A DNA stretch of 64,000 nucleotides from Gammaproteobacteria bacterium (GTDB lineage: Bacteria > Pseudomonadota > Gammaproteobacteria > Burkholderiales > Rhodocyclaceae): positions 124,001-188,000 of the forward strand of contig JAHJVE010000003.1 in the NCBI GenBank assembly GCA_018828385.1, read 5' to 3'. The position numbers were made by a program, and so were the translations under genes. The notes beneath the pieces are model-generated. The model saw only the letters and a program-made list of their open reading frames with translations. It was not told the origin of the DNA and made no database searches. Positions 45,970 through 55,228 of this stretch are shown here, one piece after another. Numbering within the stretch: position 1 is the first letter of the stretch; every line of letters starts with the position of its first letter.

Positions 45970-46908
45970 ATGGAAATCCTCATCGACATCATCCTCAAGG
46001 CCGGCCGTTCGGCAGTGGAGCTGGCCTTCTTCGTCCTCCTTCCGGTCATGGTCGTCATGCTCTCGCTCATGCGCCTGCTCGAAGCGCGCGGTGTGCTGGA
46101 TTGGGTCGTCGCCCGTCTCGCCCCGTTGCTCAAGCCGGTCGGCCTGACCGGGCTGGGCGTTTTCGCTGCCCTGCAGATCAACTTCGTGAGCTTCGCCGCC
46201 CCGATGGCGACGCTGACCATGATGGAGCAGCGCGGCGCCTCCGACCGCCATATCGCCGCCACGCTGGCCATGGTTTTCGCCATGTCGCAGGCCAACGCGG
46301 CGCTGCCGATGATGACCATGGGCCTTGATCTGGCGCTGACCCTGACGTATTCGCTGATCGGTGGCTTGACGGCTGCGGCGGCGACTTATTACCTGTTCGG
46401 CCGGACCTTATCGAGCAGTGAGAGCCGGCTCGACGAAACCCTGCACCATCCTGTCGCCGAGAGTGCCAAGGGCGTGCTCGATGTGATCAACCGGGCCGGG
46501 GCAGAAGCTTTCAAACTGTCTGTCGGGGCCATTCCGATGCTTGTGCTGTCGCTGGTCGTCGTCACGGCATTGCGCACTGGCGGTGCCATCGATGCCCTGA
46601 CCCGCCTGCTGGAACCTGCGTTGACAGCGGCTTCCATCGACAGCGCGCTGATCCTGCCGACGCTGACCAAATATATGGCCGGCGGCACGGCGATGATGGG
46701 GGTCATGGACGAAATGCGCAAAGCCGGCCAGATAAGCGCCGAACTGCTCAACGCCAGCGCCGGCTTTCTCATCTCGCCTTTCGATCTGCCCGGCGTGGCC
46801 GTACTGATTTCCGCCGGGCCGCGCATCGCGGCGGTGTGGAAACCGGCAGCCCTTGGTGCTTGTATCGGTATCGCTGTACGCACTGTCGGACATATACTTG
46901 CCGTATGA
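45970..46908 (+). CDS. nucleoside-recognition (Gate) domain membrane protein
   Basis: 312 residues with about eight helices in two Gate-type halves related to SpmA/SpmB and the nucleoside transporter core: ARLAPLLKPVGLTGLGVFAALQINFVSFAAPMATLTMM and LILPTLTKYMAGGTAMMGVMDEMRKAG. Probable transporter or membrane channel of unknown substrate. It ends in an ATGA overlap with a small periplasmic protein gene. Confidence 0.75.
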   Translation: MEILIDIILKAGRSAVELAFFVLLPVMVVMLSLMRLLEARGVLDWVVARLAPLLKPVGLTGLGVFAALQINFVSFAAPMATLTMMEQRGASDRHIAATLAMVFAMSQANAALPMMTMGLDLALTLTYSLIGGLTAAAATYYLFGRTLSSSESRLDETLHHPVAESAKGVLDVINRAGAEAFKLSVGAIPMLVLSLVVVTALRTGGAIDALTRLLEPALTAASIDSALILPTLTKYMAGGTAMMGVMDEMRKAGQISAELLNASAGFLISPFDLPGVAVLISAGPRIAAVWKPAALGACIGIAVRTVGHILAV

Positions 46909-47258
46909 ACAGACGAAAATTGACTCGCTTGATCCTGGCTGCCACGGCCGGCCTGACGATGGCCAGCGCTTCGGCTGCCCCCCTCAATCTGCTCGGTCTT
47001 GACGACATGTCGTGCACGGCCTGGAGCCAGTCGAAGGACGACGAGGACGTGCGCGCGGCCTACGTCGTCTGGGTGCGCGGCTTTCTGACCGGGCATAACT
47101 ACGCCCTGCCGAACCAGCAGGTTTCGAGTTTTTCCAGCAGCACGCTGGCGTTGAAACTGGACCAATATTGCCGGCGGAACCCGACCGGTCAGGTCAGCGA
47201 TGCCGCGATGCGCCTGAGCGACGAAATGTCGGGGCGCAACAAGCCGATCAAGAAATAG
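46905..47258 (+). CDS. small periplasmic protein, Rap1a/HdeA-like pattern
   Basis: 117 residues. A signal peptide (LTRLILAATAGLTMASASAAP) precedes MSCTAWSQSKDDEDVRAAYVVWVRGFLTGHN and LDQYCRRNPTGQVSDAAMRL. The Cys-x2-Trp, a Y-x2-W-x2-G-helix and a second Cys followed by NP resemble Rap1a/HdeA-type folds stabilised by a disulfide. Function unknown. Its ATG overlaps the stop of the membrane protein gene, so they are co-translated. Confidence 0.6.
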   Translation: MNRRKLTRLILAATAGLTMASASAAPLNLLGLDDMSCTAWSQSKDDEDVRAAYVVWVRGFLTGHNYALPNQQVSSFSSSTLALKLDQYCRRNPTGQVSDAAMRLSDEMSGRNKPIKK

Positions 47259-47371
47259 CGGCTGTTCGCTCGGTTTTGATTCCTCAGGGCATTGCGCTGC
47301 GCTGCTATTGGTTCATGCCATTAAACTGGCGGGGCGATGGTACTAAGGTTCCCTTTGCGGAGCTTGCCAAG

Positions 47372-47656
47372 TTATTCAATAAACGCACGAATAGTGGCTA
47401 GAGCAAAGCCTATGGTAAGTATTCCAAAGGCCCAACCTGTTTGGTTGATATCGCCTAATCGGTAACGATTGGGATACCGGTTGAGATTTTCCTGTTCACT
47501 AAGCGACATATGGGACAAATCTTGTCCCATACCTTTAGCGATTTCCAAATACGGCAAAGTAGGTGCCACGAGTGATAAGGCGTCGTAGGTTAGGTAGGCA
47601 AAAACGAAGGTGAGAATTAGCAATAGCCAAGGGGACATTGGGTTTTCATATGGCAA
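47372..47656 (-). CDS. small membrane protein in an AT-richer patch
   Basis: 94 residues with two helices, WLLLILTFVFAYLTYDALSLVAP and WAFGILTIGFALATIRAFIE, joined by a polar loop rich in Asn and Arg. An ATG 18 nt further in is an alternative start. Codon choice and base composition are less GC-rich than the rest of the window, suggesting recent arrival. No family recognised. Confidence 0.5.
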   Translation of the reverse strand: MPYENPMSPWLLLILTFVFAYLTYDALSLVAPTLPYLEIAKGMGQDLSHMSLSEQENLNRYPNRYRLGDINQTGWAFGILTIGFALATIRAFIE

Positions 47657-47801
47657 ATAGCCATTGCCTAGCCTGAGAAATGATGTAAATCATATCGCAT
47701 ACTGACTGGCCGCTCTTGGCCGAACCGCGCTAACAGGTTAGAAATCAACTCGCATGGCGCGTCGTACAGCCGAATAATCGCGATTTTGGATACAGAACAA
47801 T

Positions 47802-48146
47802 TCACGCAACTGCGTAATGAACGGCCAGCCAGATCGTCTGCTGGTCGGGGTCGGTCCATTCGACGCGATGCCGGCGATGCGGGGCGATGTCGATGCAATC
47901 GCCGGGGGCCATGAGCAAAGGGTCCGGCGAGTCTTCAAAACGCAGCCTTGCTGCTCCCTGCACAACGACCACCCATTCGCCCTCGGCCTGGTCGTACCAG
48001 AAGCCTTCCGGGCTGCACTGGCCGGTCGATACGATGCGTTCGATGCGCAGACCGGGGCGCTTGAGCAGATTTGAAAATTGTTCATTTTTTACGCTTTGCG
48101 TAGTAAACCCGGTTGACCGTGGGATTGCGGCAAAGAGGTTGTCCAT
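47802..48146 (-). CDS. cupin-domain protein
   Basis: 114 residues with a single-cupin barrel: GLRIERIVSTGQCSPEGFWYDQAEGEWVVVVQGAARLRFEDSPDPLLMAPGDCIDIAPHRRHRVEWTDPDQQTIWLAVHY. The two cupin motifs are G(x)WYDQxEGEWVVVVQG and PGDxIDIAPHRRHRV. It belongs to a small widely distributed group of unknown function. Residues about 7-22 are encoded by a dispersed element, and this N-terminal linker looks a few residues longer than in relatives I can recall. Confidence 0.75.
   Translation of the reverse strand: MDNLFAAIPRSTGFTTQSVKNEQFSNLLKRPGLRIERIVSTGQCSPEGFWYDQAEGEWVVVVQGAARLRFEDSPDPLLMAPGDCIDIAPHRRHRVEWTDPDQQTIWLAVHYAVA
48081..48128 (+). repeat. dispersed element, copy 10, inside the cupin gene
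   Basis: TTCATTTTTTACGC, a GC-containing longer spacer, AGTAAACC, then core CGGTTGACCGTGGGAT. Spacing between the T-tract and the core is longer than in other copies. Confidence 0.7.
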
Positions 48147-48151
48147 CGTCC

Positions 48152-49399
48152 TTACTCCGGCTTGTAGAGCGGCAGGGCGTCGAGGCGGCGTTCGATCTCC
48201 GCGGTCAGTTGCCGGTAAGCCGGGCTGCCCGTGTTGCCGAACCGGCGGCGGAATTCGGCGGCGCTGATCGATTCCGGCAGGTCGCTGATCAACGGGATCA
48301 CGTCGCCGTCGGAAAACGCCGTGTCGAGCAGCGCGTCGAGACGCCCGTCAGCGCGGCTCAGCAACTCGCCGAAACGGGTCCCGGCCCGGTCGGCGGCGAG
48401 GTCGGCGAAGGAAAAACCGCTGCCGTGGCGGGCGTCGGCCATTTCCTTGTAAACACCGATGGCATCGGCCACCGGTTCGCCGGCCCAGGCGGCCAGGGTG
48501 GCGGAAACGACGAAGTGCTGGGCGCTGTCATTGCGCCCGGCCAGCATCAGCGCCACCGAGCGAAGCTGCGGCCAGTTGCGGGCTTCGGGAATGAGCGAGG
48601 CGATGTTCTTCTCGGCGAGGTAAATGCCCAGCACGAGCAGGGCGGCGCGGCGGTTTTCGCGTTGGTCGGCGCCATCGATGTCGAGCATGGGGCGCAGCAC
48701 ATCGGTCAGCGGCACCGGGCGGCCCGGTGCGTGGTGGTCGAGCAGGGCGGCCAGCGATTCCTGGGCGGAGCGGATGCGGACCAGATCATCTGGCTGGAAG
48801 GCAATGGACCGGGCGCGGTCGAGCAGGGCCGGTTCCCAGACGTAGGCGACGACAACGCGCCGGTGCTGCGGATCGAAGATTAGTTGGCGCACGGCCTGGC
48901 GGGCCAGCCGCCATTCAGACCCGTAGCCGGCGGCCTGGATGGCCGAGGCGAGGGCGAATTCAAGCAATCCTGGCGGTATCGGCAGCCAGCCGATGGCGGC
49001 GGCGACGATTTTCGGCTCGCCCTTGCCTTCACGGAAGGTGGCGCGCAAATTGAGGTAAGGCTCGCCCGGCAACCACGGCAGACGGCGGCTGATGCGGATT
49101 TCCGCCGTTTCTTCGCCGAGGACGAAGGCGCCGCGACCGTGCAGGCTGCGCCCGGCCAGATAGTTGATGCCTTCGTCGATCAGCGCGGCGGGGATGGCCG
49201 TCCGTCGGGCTTCGCCGGATTGCAGGCGGCGCGGGTCGTTGGTGTGAAACAGCCAGCGCGCCTGATTGACGGCGGCCTGCGAGATGGTTTCGCTGCGCTC
49301 GACCAGCGGCGTGCTGTCGAGCGCCGCCAGCAACAGCCCGCCGGCGGCCAGCACGAGTAGAAACAGTGTGCCGGCCAGCCAGCCGAGGAGGCGAGTCAT
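48152..49399 (-). CDS. conserved hypothetical protein with N-terminal membrane anchor
   Basis: 415 residues. One N-terminal helix (LLGWLAGTLFLLVLAAGGLLLAAL) probably anchors it with the rest in the periplasm. The soluble part contains DPRRLQSGEARRTAIPAALIDEGINYLAGRSLHGRGAF and a helical C-terminal half with SAQHFVVSATLAAWAGEPVADAIGVYKEMADARHGSGFSFADLAADRAG. I recognise no enzyme motif. It ends 6 bp before the cupin gene start on the same strand. Confidence 0.6.
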   Translation of the reverse strand: MTRLLGWLAGTLFLLVLAAGGLLLAALDSTPLVERSETISQAAVNQARWLFHTNDPRRLQSGEARRTAIPAALIDEGINYLAGRSLHGRGAFVLGEETAEIRISRRLPWLPGEPYLNLRATFREGKGEPKIVAAAIGWLPIPPGLLEFALASAIQAAGYGSEWRLARQAVRQLIFDPQHRRVVVAYVWEPALLDRARSIAFQPDDLVRIRSAQESLAALLDHHAPGRPVPLTDVLRPMLDIDGADQRENRRAALLVLGIYLAEKNIASLIPEARNWPQLRSVALMLAGRNDSAQHFVVSATLAAWAGEPVADAIGVYKEMADARHGSGFSFADLAADRAGTRFGELLSRADGRLDALLDTAFSDGDVIPLISDLPESISAAEFRRRFGNTGSPAYRQLTAEIERRLDALPLYKPE

Positions 49400-49418
49400 G
49401 GCTGACTCACCTGCCTGC

Positions 49419-50523
49419 TTAGACGCCCTGTTTCAGGCTGGCCTCGATGAACGGATCGAGGTCGCCGTCGAGCACACCCTGCGTGTTGCCGGTTTCGTGG
49501 TTGGTGCGCAGATCCTTGATACGGCTCTGGTCGAGCACGTAGGAACGGATCTGGTGGCCCCAGCCGATGTCGGACTTGGCATCTTCCAGCTTCTGCTGCT
49601 CGGCCTGCTGCTTGCGCAACTCGAACTCGTAGATACGGGCGCGCAGCATTTGCCAGGCTTCGTCGCGGTTGCGGTGCTGCGAACGGTCGTTCTGGCACTG
49701 GACGACGATGCCGGTCGGGACGTGGGTCAGACGCACGGCCGAGTCGGTCTTGTTGATGTGCTGGCCGCCGGCGCCGGAAGCGCGGTAGGTGTCGGTGCGG
49801 ACGTCGGCCGGGTTGATGTTGATCTCGATCGAGTCGTCGACTTCCGGGAAGACGAAGATGCTGGTGAACGAGGTGTGGCGGCGGGCGGCGGAATCGAACG
49901 GCGACTTGCGGACCAGACGGTGAATGCCGGTTTCGGTGCGCAGCGTGCCGTAGGCGTAGTCGCCGGTGAACTTGACGGTGGCGCCCTTGATGCCGGCGAC
50001 TTCACCTTCGGATTCTTCCATGACTTCGACGGTGAACCCTTTTTTCTCGCCATATTTCAAATACATGCGCAACAGCATTGAGGCCCAGTCCTGGGCTTCC
50101 GTGCCGCCGGCGCCAGCCTGGATTTCCAGGAAGCAGGGGCTAGGGTCCATCGGGTTGTTGAACATGCGGCGGAATTCGAGGGCAGCGACCTTGGTTTCCA
50201 GCGCGGCGTTATCAGCCTCGACGGACAGCAGCGTTTCTTCGTCGCCGTCGTCCTTGCCCATGTCGAACAGTTCGCGGCCATCGTCGAGACCGGACTGGAC
50301 TTCTTCCAGCACCAGCACGATGTTTTCCAGCGATTTCTTCTCGCGCCCGAGTTCCTGGGCACGCTTGGCGTCGTCCCAGATCTTCGGGTCTTCCATCTCC
50401 TGCGTGAGGAGGGTCAGGCGCTCGCGTTTCTGATCGTAGTCAAAGATACCTCCGCAGCTCGGCGGCGCGCTGCGCCAGATCGTCGAGCTTGTTGGAGATG
50501 CTGTTGATGTGTTCGGCTTCCAT
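49419..50523 (-). CDS. prfB: peptide chain release factor 2, with programmed +1 frameshift
   Basis: 367 residues assembled from two frames. The first 27 codons (ATG 50523; [20 protein letters not shown] then AELRRYL) stop at TGA 50442-50440. A +1 shift at CTT-TGA-C continues with DYDQKRERL in the frame ending at 49419. Conserved parts are the SPF-like tripeptide region (DLRTNHETG to VLDGDLDPF) and the GGQ hydrolysis motif in [23 protein letters not shown]2 reads UGA and UAA; the in-frame UGA makes synthesis self-regulating. It lies upstream of lysS in many genomes, but not here. Confidence 0.96.
50439..50454 (-). promoter_or_regulatory. prfB programmed frameshift site
   Basis: On the minus strand CGGAGGTATCTTTGAC: an internal Shine-Dalgarno-like GGAGG three bases before the slippery CTT, then the UGA stop followed by C. 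This is the classic RF2 arrangement. Confidence 0.95.
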
Positions 50524-50817
50524 GATGTTCGTCTCGTTGCGTGGCAAAACCGCAATTATAGCTGCTGGGCAAGGCAGGATTTGGCTGCACTTTTTGAGTG
50601 CGCGGTCGGGCAAGCGGTTGGGAAGTCATGGCACTTTGTTGGTGCGGCATGGCGGAGATGCGATGACGTTTGGTTGTCTTTAGACTAATTTGTGCATTGA
50701 TGAACGCCTGGTTTTGAGTTTAGTTAATTGATTGTAAATGGGTAATTAATTCGGTGCGTTGGATGGCAAGAGACTTGCTTTTGTCGTAACAATCCAATCA
50801 CTGTGTGCCTGACTAAT
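50524..50817. other. AT-richer intergenic region with no gene found
   Basis: Divergent gap between prfB and the chemoreceptor-like gene. From 50690 it becomes AT-rich (GTTTAGTTAATTGATTGTAA) and should contain the promoter of the downstream gene. No clear sigma-28, sigma-54 or FNR site was identified. Confidence 0.5.
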
Positions 50818-52011
50818 ATGACAAGCAACGAATCGGAATCTGCCTTGCGTTCCTGCATGAATTCCTTGCGGCTGCGTTCGTTTGGGGCCTGGTTGCTGGC
50901 GGCAGGCGGCGGCGCGGCCCTGGCTGGTCTGCTGCTGACGGATCAGGACGAACTTTGGGCAGGCGCTGCCGTGGCCATGTTCGGCGTTTCACTGCTGGTC
51001 GCCGTCAGGCTGCAGCGTGAACTGGAAACGGCGCTGGCCCTGATTGACGGTTTTGCGCTCGAACTGGCGGCGGGGCGTCTGGTCAGCCGCCTCGATTCCC
51101 GGCGTTGTGGTGCCTTGGCGCCGCTGGCCGAGCGCCTGAACGGCATGGCCCGCTCGCTGTCCGGCCTGTTCCTGACCTTCGCCCGGATGTCGCAGGAGAT
51201 CTCCAGCGTCGCCGGCGAGAGCAGCGTCAATGCCACTGGCGGCGACGACGGCGTGCGCCGGCAGCGCGACATCACCTTGTCTTCCTCGGCGACGCTCGAG
51301 CAATTGACCGTCAGCCTTGGCATGACCAGCGAAAGCGCCCAGGGGGCGGCTTCAGTGGCCGAGGCTTCCGGAGAAATGGCGGTGGCTGGCGCGAAACGGG
51401 TGAGCGGTCTGGCGCACAGCCTGGAAAATCTGGTCGCCACGGTGCAGCAAACCTCGGATAGCGCCAGTCGTCTCGGGGAGCGCTCGCGGGAGATCAATGT
51501 CATCGTCGAATTGATTGCCGAGATTGCTTCGCAGACCAATCTGTTGGCGCTCAACGCCGCCATTGAGGCGGCTCGCGCTGGCGAGCAGGGGCGCGGTTTT
51601 GCCGTGGTCGCCGACGAGGTGCGCAAGCTGGCCGAGCGGACCAGCAATGCCACGCGCGATATCGGCGAGCGCATCGAAGGGGTGCGGGCCGAGGTCGACG
51701 GGATGATTTTCGCCATGGCAGCGACGACCGGCCAGGCGGCCAAGAGCCTGAGCGATGCCGGCGAGGCGGTGGCCGACCTGCGTCGGGTCGAGGACAACGC
51801 CGGCCAGACGCTGGCGCTGATCCGCGATATTGCCGCGGCCAGCCAGGAGCAGAGCGAGGCTGGCCAGGATATCGCCCGCAATATCGAGCAGGTCGCCCAG
51901 TTGGCTGATGCCAACGAGCATCTGGTCCGCGAGAACAGCGAGTTGTCCCGTTACCTGAACGACCTGTCCGTTCAGCTGACCGGGGCCCTGAAAAAATACC
52001 AATACGAGTGA
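50818..52011 (+). CDS. methyl-accepting chemotaxis-type protein without periplasmic domain
   Basis: About 397 residues. Two close helices ([38 protein letters not shown]) form a membrane hairpin with almost no periplasmic loop. The cytoplasmic signalling hairpin is centred on [45 protein letters not shown] (near residue 241 onwards). The input must be cytoplasmic or come from a partner. The start is uncertain (GTG 50803, ATG 50818 or ATG 50857; none has a strong ribosome site). The next gene starts 8 bp downstream. Confidence 0.82.
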   Translation: MTSNESESALRSCMNSLRLRSFGAWLLAAGGGAALAGLLLTDQDELWAGAAVAMFGVSLLVAVRLQRELETALALIDGFALELAAGRLVSRLDSRRCGALAPLAERLNGMARSLSGLFLTFARMSQEISSVAGESSVNATGGDDGVRRQRDITLSSSATLEQLTVSLGMTSESAQGAASVAEASGEMAVAGAKRVSGLAHSLENLVATVQQTSDSASRLGERSREINVIVELIAEIASQTNLLALNAAIEAARAGEQGRGFAVVADEVRKLAERTSNATRDIGERIEGVRAEVDGMIFAMAATTGQAAKSLSDAGEAVADLRRVEDNAGQTLALIRDIAAASQEQSEAGQDIARNIEQVAQLADANEHLVRENSELSRYLNDLSVQLTGALKKYQYE

Positions 52012-52018
52012 GGTTGTC

Positions 52019-52918
52019 ATGGACTGGATCATTTACACGATGCTGGCGCTGGCCATCCTCATCCTGGTGGCTTCGACAATGCTCTATCGCCGTCGCCGCT
52101 GGGTCGATGCCGGAAAGTCGCTGGACAACACCCTGGCCGCCTGCCGTTCGCTGCTGGCGCTGGTCGGGCATTTTCAGCAGCACCGCGGCATGAGTTCCGC
52201 CTTGCTGTCCGGCGATCAGGCTTTCCGGGCGCGGCTCGACGGCAAGGGGCGCGAGATCGAAGGGCTGATTCCTTCCTTGCGCGAGGTGGCCAGAGCAGAA
52301 GGTGCCCGGGCGCATCCCTGCCTGACGCTCAACGATCTGTCGCTGTTCCAGCACAACTGGGGCCAGTTGCGGGAAAAGCTGGCCGGTCTTTCCGTCGAGC
52401 AAAGCATTGCCCAGCACAGTTTTCTCATCGATCAGCTACTGCAGTGGCTGGCAGCGCTGGGCGAGTCGCGGGTTGAACTGCTGCTCGCCGACCACTGCGG
52501 CCGCGGCCTGGTCCGTAACTACGCCAGCCGCCTGCCAGCCTTGACCGAATGCCTGGGCCAGGCCCGCGCCCTGGGAACCAGCGTCGCAGCGCGGCGCGGC
52601 TGTTCGGCCGTGGCCCGGGTCCGCCTGATGTTCCTGGTGGCCCGTGCCGAGACCTTGCTCAATCAGGCCAGCGAGGCTGGGCAGCGGGGCGGCAGGGGGG
52701 ACAGGGCGGCGCTGGCGGTCCAGGAGATGGCGCGGGTGATCCGCACCCGGATGCTGTTGAGTTCCGGCATCAATGTCGCTGCCGAGGAGTACTTCACCAT
52801 TGCCACGGCGGCGGTCGACAGCGTGTTTGCCTGGATCGGCGAGAGTGGCGAGCAATTGATGCAGGCCGGAGCGGGAAAGCAGGGCGTTGGCGCGGCGACT
52901 CGATTGCAGCGTGCCTAA
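52019..52918 (+). CDS. single-span protein with NIT-like (nitrate/nitrite-sensing) helical domain
   Basis: 299 residues. An N-terminal anchor (WIIYTMLALAILILVASTMLY) leads to an all-helical cytoplasmic domain. LLALVGHFQQHRGMSSALLSGDQAF resembles the conserved ERGLS start of the NIT domain, with a second helical-bundle half containing FHAE-like VRLMFLVARAETLL. NIT domains regulate receptors in response to nitrate or nitrite, so this may be a detached sensory subunit for the chemoreceptor-like protein encoded 8 bp upstream. That pairing is inference. Confidence 0.6.
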   Translation: MDWIIYTMLALAILILVASTMLYRRRRWVDAGKSLDNTLAACRSLLALVGHFQQHRGMSSALLSGDQAFRARLDGKGREIEGLIPSLREVARAEGARAHPCLTLNDLSLFQHNWGQLREKLAGLSVEQSIAQHSFLIDQLLQWLAALGESRVELLLADHCGRGLVRNYASRLPALTECLGQARALGTSVAARRGCSAVARVRLMFLVARAETLLNQASEAGQRGGRGDRAALAVQEMARVIRTRMLLSSGINVAAEEYFTIATAAVDSVFAWIGESGEQLMQAGAGKQGVGAATRLQRA

Positions 52919-53009
52919 ATTCGATTCGATTGCCTGGTGGCCGGTTAACGGCAAGGCTTTCGGGCCGGCCTGTGGTGTGGGAGGGGGCGGCGCCCGGAGC
53001 ATACCGGCG

Positions 53010-55058
53010 ATGAGCACCCTGTTTTCCAGTCTGGACGGCATGCTTTTCCGCTGCCTGGTGGACGACTGCTGGACCTTGCTGTCGGTCAGTCCAGGCTGCC
53101 GCGATCTGACCGGCTATGCGGCGGAGGATCTGGTCGGGAGTGCGACTCACTCGCTGGCGTCCCTGACCCATCCGGAAGATCGGGCGGCTGTGCGGGGCAC
53201 CATCCTGGCGGCGCTCGATATGGGGGCGCGCTACCGCATGGAATACCGTATCGTCTGCCGGGACGGCGAGGAAAAGTGGGTTCTGGAGCGAGGCATCGGC
53301 CTGCGTGACGAGGCCGGGCGGCGGATTATCGAAGGTTATCTGGAGGATATCACCGACCGGGTCCTGGCCCAGATTCAGTTGGCCGAAACCGAGTTGCGTT
53401 ATCGCAGCATTTTCGAGAATTCGGTCATCGGCATGTTCCAGAGCACCGAAAACGGGCGATATCTGGCGGCCAACCAGGCGCTGGCGACGCTGTATCGTTA
53501 CCCGACGCCGGAGGCGCTGATCAGTAGCCTGGCCGATATCGCCACGGGGCTTTATGTCGACCAGCAGCGGCGCGCCGATTTCAAACGCTTGATCCTGCGC
53601 GATGGCCGGGTCAGCGATTTCGAATCCGAGGTCATCTGTCACGACGGCAGCCGGATCTGGATTTCCGAGAACGCCCATGCCGTTTGCGCACCGGATGGCG
53701 CGCTGCTCTATTACGAGGGCACGGTCGAGGATATTACCGAACGCCATCGCTACCAGTCGGTGCTGCAACACCAGGCGACGCACGATCCGTTGACCGGCCT
53801 GCCCAATCGCAATCTGCTGCAGGATCGTCTGGAACAGGCCGTGCAGTTGGCCCAGCGCCAAGGCAGCAAGGTCGTGCTGGCATTCGTTGACCTCGATAAC
53901 TTCAAGGTGATCAACGACAGCCTCGGCCATGCTGCCGGCGACGAGTTGCTGATCGAAATCGCCAGCCGCTTGCGCCTGGCTTTGCGCGGCATAGATACCG
54001 TCGCCCGCTACGGTGGCGACGAATTCGTACTGATCATGGGCGAGCAGGCTTCGAGTGAGGACACCCGGCATCTGCTGGAGCGGGTGCTGGCCTCGATCCA
54101 GGCGCCGTTGACGTTGGAAGGGCATGCCCTGCGGATCAATTGCAGCATCGGGGTCAGCGTCTATCCGGACGATGCGCAGGATCTCGACAGCCTGCTGCGC
54201 GTCGCCGATGTCGCGATGTATCACGCCAAGAAGACCGGCAAGGGCCAGTACCATTTTTATACCCGTGACCTGAACCAGGTCGCGCAGGATCGTTTCGTCC
54301 TGGAAAGCAGCTTGCAGAGCGCCATCGAGCACAATGAACTGACCGTGGTCTACCAGCCGAAGGTCGATGCCGCGGCGCGGGTCAGGGGGTTCGAGGCGCT
54401 GGTGCGCTGGAACAGTGCCGGGCATGGACTGGTGACGCCCGACCGTTTCATTCCGCTGGCCGAGGAAACCGGACAGATCCTGGCGATTGGCGAACAGGTG
54501 CTTTATGCCGCCTGTCGGGCGGCTGCCAACTGGCCGCTGATCGACGGCCAGGCCCTGAGCGTCGCGGTCAACCTGTCGGCCCGGCAATTGAAAGAGCCCG
54601 GATTGCCGGCCGTGGTCGCCGATGCGCTGGCCGTTTCCGGCCTGCCGCCGGAATGCCTGGAACTGGAAATCACCGAGAGCATGATCATGGGCGATGTCGA
54701 GCACACCATCCGCGTGCTCAAGTCGATCAAGGCGCTCGGCGTGCGCATCGCGGTCGACGATTTCGGCACCGGCTATTCGTCGCTGAGCTATCTGCAGCGC
54801 TTGCCGATCGATACGCTGAAGATCGACCGCTCCTTCGTCTCTGGTTGCGACCGGGGCGGCAAGGCGATGGCGATTCCGCACGCCATCATCGTCCTGGGCA
54901 AGACCCTGGATCTGCATATCGTGGCCGAGGGGGTCGAAACCGAGGCTGAGAAGGATGCGTTGTCGGTTTGCGGTTGCAACGAGTTTCAGGGCTATTTGTT
55001 CTCACGGCCGATGCAGATGGCCTCAGTGGGTGACTACCTGCAGGCGAGATTGCGCTGA
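53010..55058 (+). CDS. PAS-PAS-GGDEF-EAL cyclic-di-GMP turnover protein
   Basis: About 682 residues from ATG 53010; an upstream in-frame start at 52887 would overlap the previous gene. PAS 1 (about 15-115) and PAS 2 (about 130-245) precede a GGDEF domain with intact RYGGDEF (333-339) and an EAL domain with FEALVRW (EAL 462-464), ELEITESMIMGD, VDDFGTGYSSLSYLQRLPIDTLKIDRSFV and VAEGVETEAE. Both catalytic halves look complete, so it could make or break c-di-GMP. No membrane segment. Together with the two upstream genes it forms a likely signalling cassette. Confidence 0.88.
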   Translation: MSTLFSSLDGMLFRCLVDDCWTLLSVSPGCRDLTGYAAEDLVGSATHSLASLTHPEDRAAVRGTILAALDMGARYRMEYRIVCRDGEEKWVLERGIGLRDEAGRRIIEGYLEDITDRVLAQIQLAETELRYRSIFENSVIGMFQSTENGRYLAANQALATLYRYPTPEALISSLADIATGLYVDQQRRADFKRLILRDGRVSDFESEVICHDGSRIWISENAHAVCAPDGALLYYEGTVEDITERHRYQSVLQHQATHDPLTGLPNRNLLQDRLEQAVQLAQRQGSKVVLAFVDLDNFKVINDSLGHAAGDELLIEIASRLRLALRGIDTVARYGGDEFVLIMGEQASSEDTRHLLERVLASIQAPLTLEGHALRINCSIGVSVYPDDAQDLDSLLRVADVAMYHAKKTGKGQYHFYTRDLNQVAQDRFVLESSLQSAIEHNELTVVYQPKVDAAARVRGFEALVRWNSAGHGLVTPDRFIPLAEETGQILAIGEQVLYAACRAAANWPLIDGQALSVAVNLSARQLKEPGLPAVVADALAVSGLPPECLELEITESMIMGDVEHTIRVLKSIKALGVRIAVDDFGTGYSSLSYLQRLPIDTLKIDRSFVSGCDRGGKAMAIPHAIIVLGKTLDLHIVAEGVETEAEKDALSVCGCNEFQGYLFSRPMQMASVGDYLQARLR

Positions 55059-55228
55059 TGGTGGCCAGCGCTTGTGCCGCGTGACGGCTGGCCGGTATAA
55101 GGGCGGGCTGTTTTTGTCTGGCATATATTCTCGCCAAGTCGGCGTAGAATGAGCTTGCTGCGTCGCAACAAAAAGAATGAGAGGAAGCTACTCTCCCGGG
55201 GCGGGGCATTTTCAGGGCTGGACTGAAC

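Noticed and set aside
54571-54591. GGTCAACCTG in the EAL domain as a motif copy
   Set aside because: It encodes the conserved VNLSA residues and lacks the rest of the motif.
55063-55093. GGCCAGC/GCTGGCC hairpin after the GGDEF-EAL gene as a terminator
   Set aside because: Large loop and no T-run; too weak to call.
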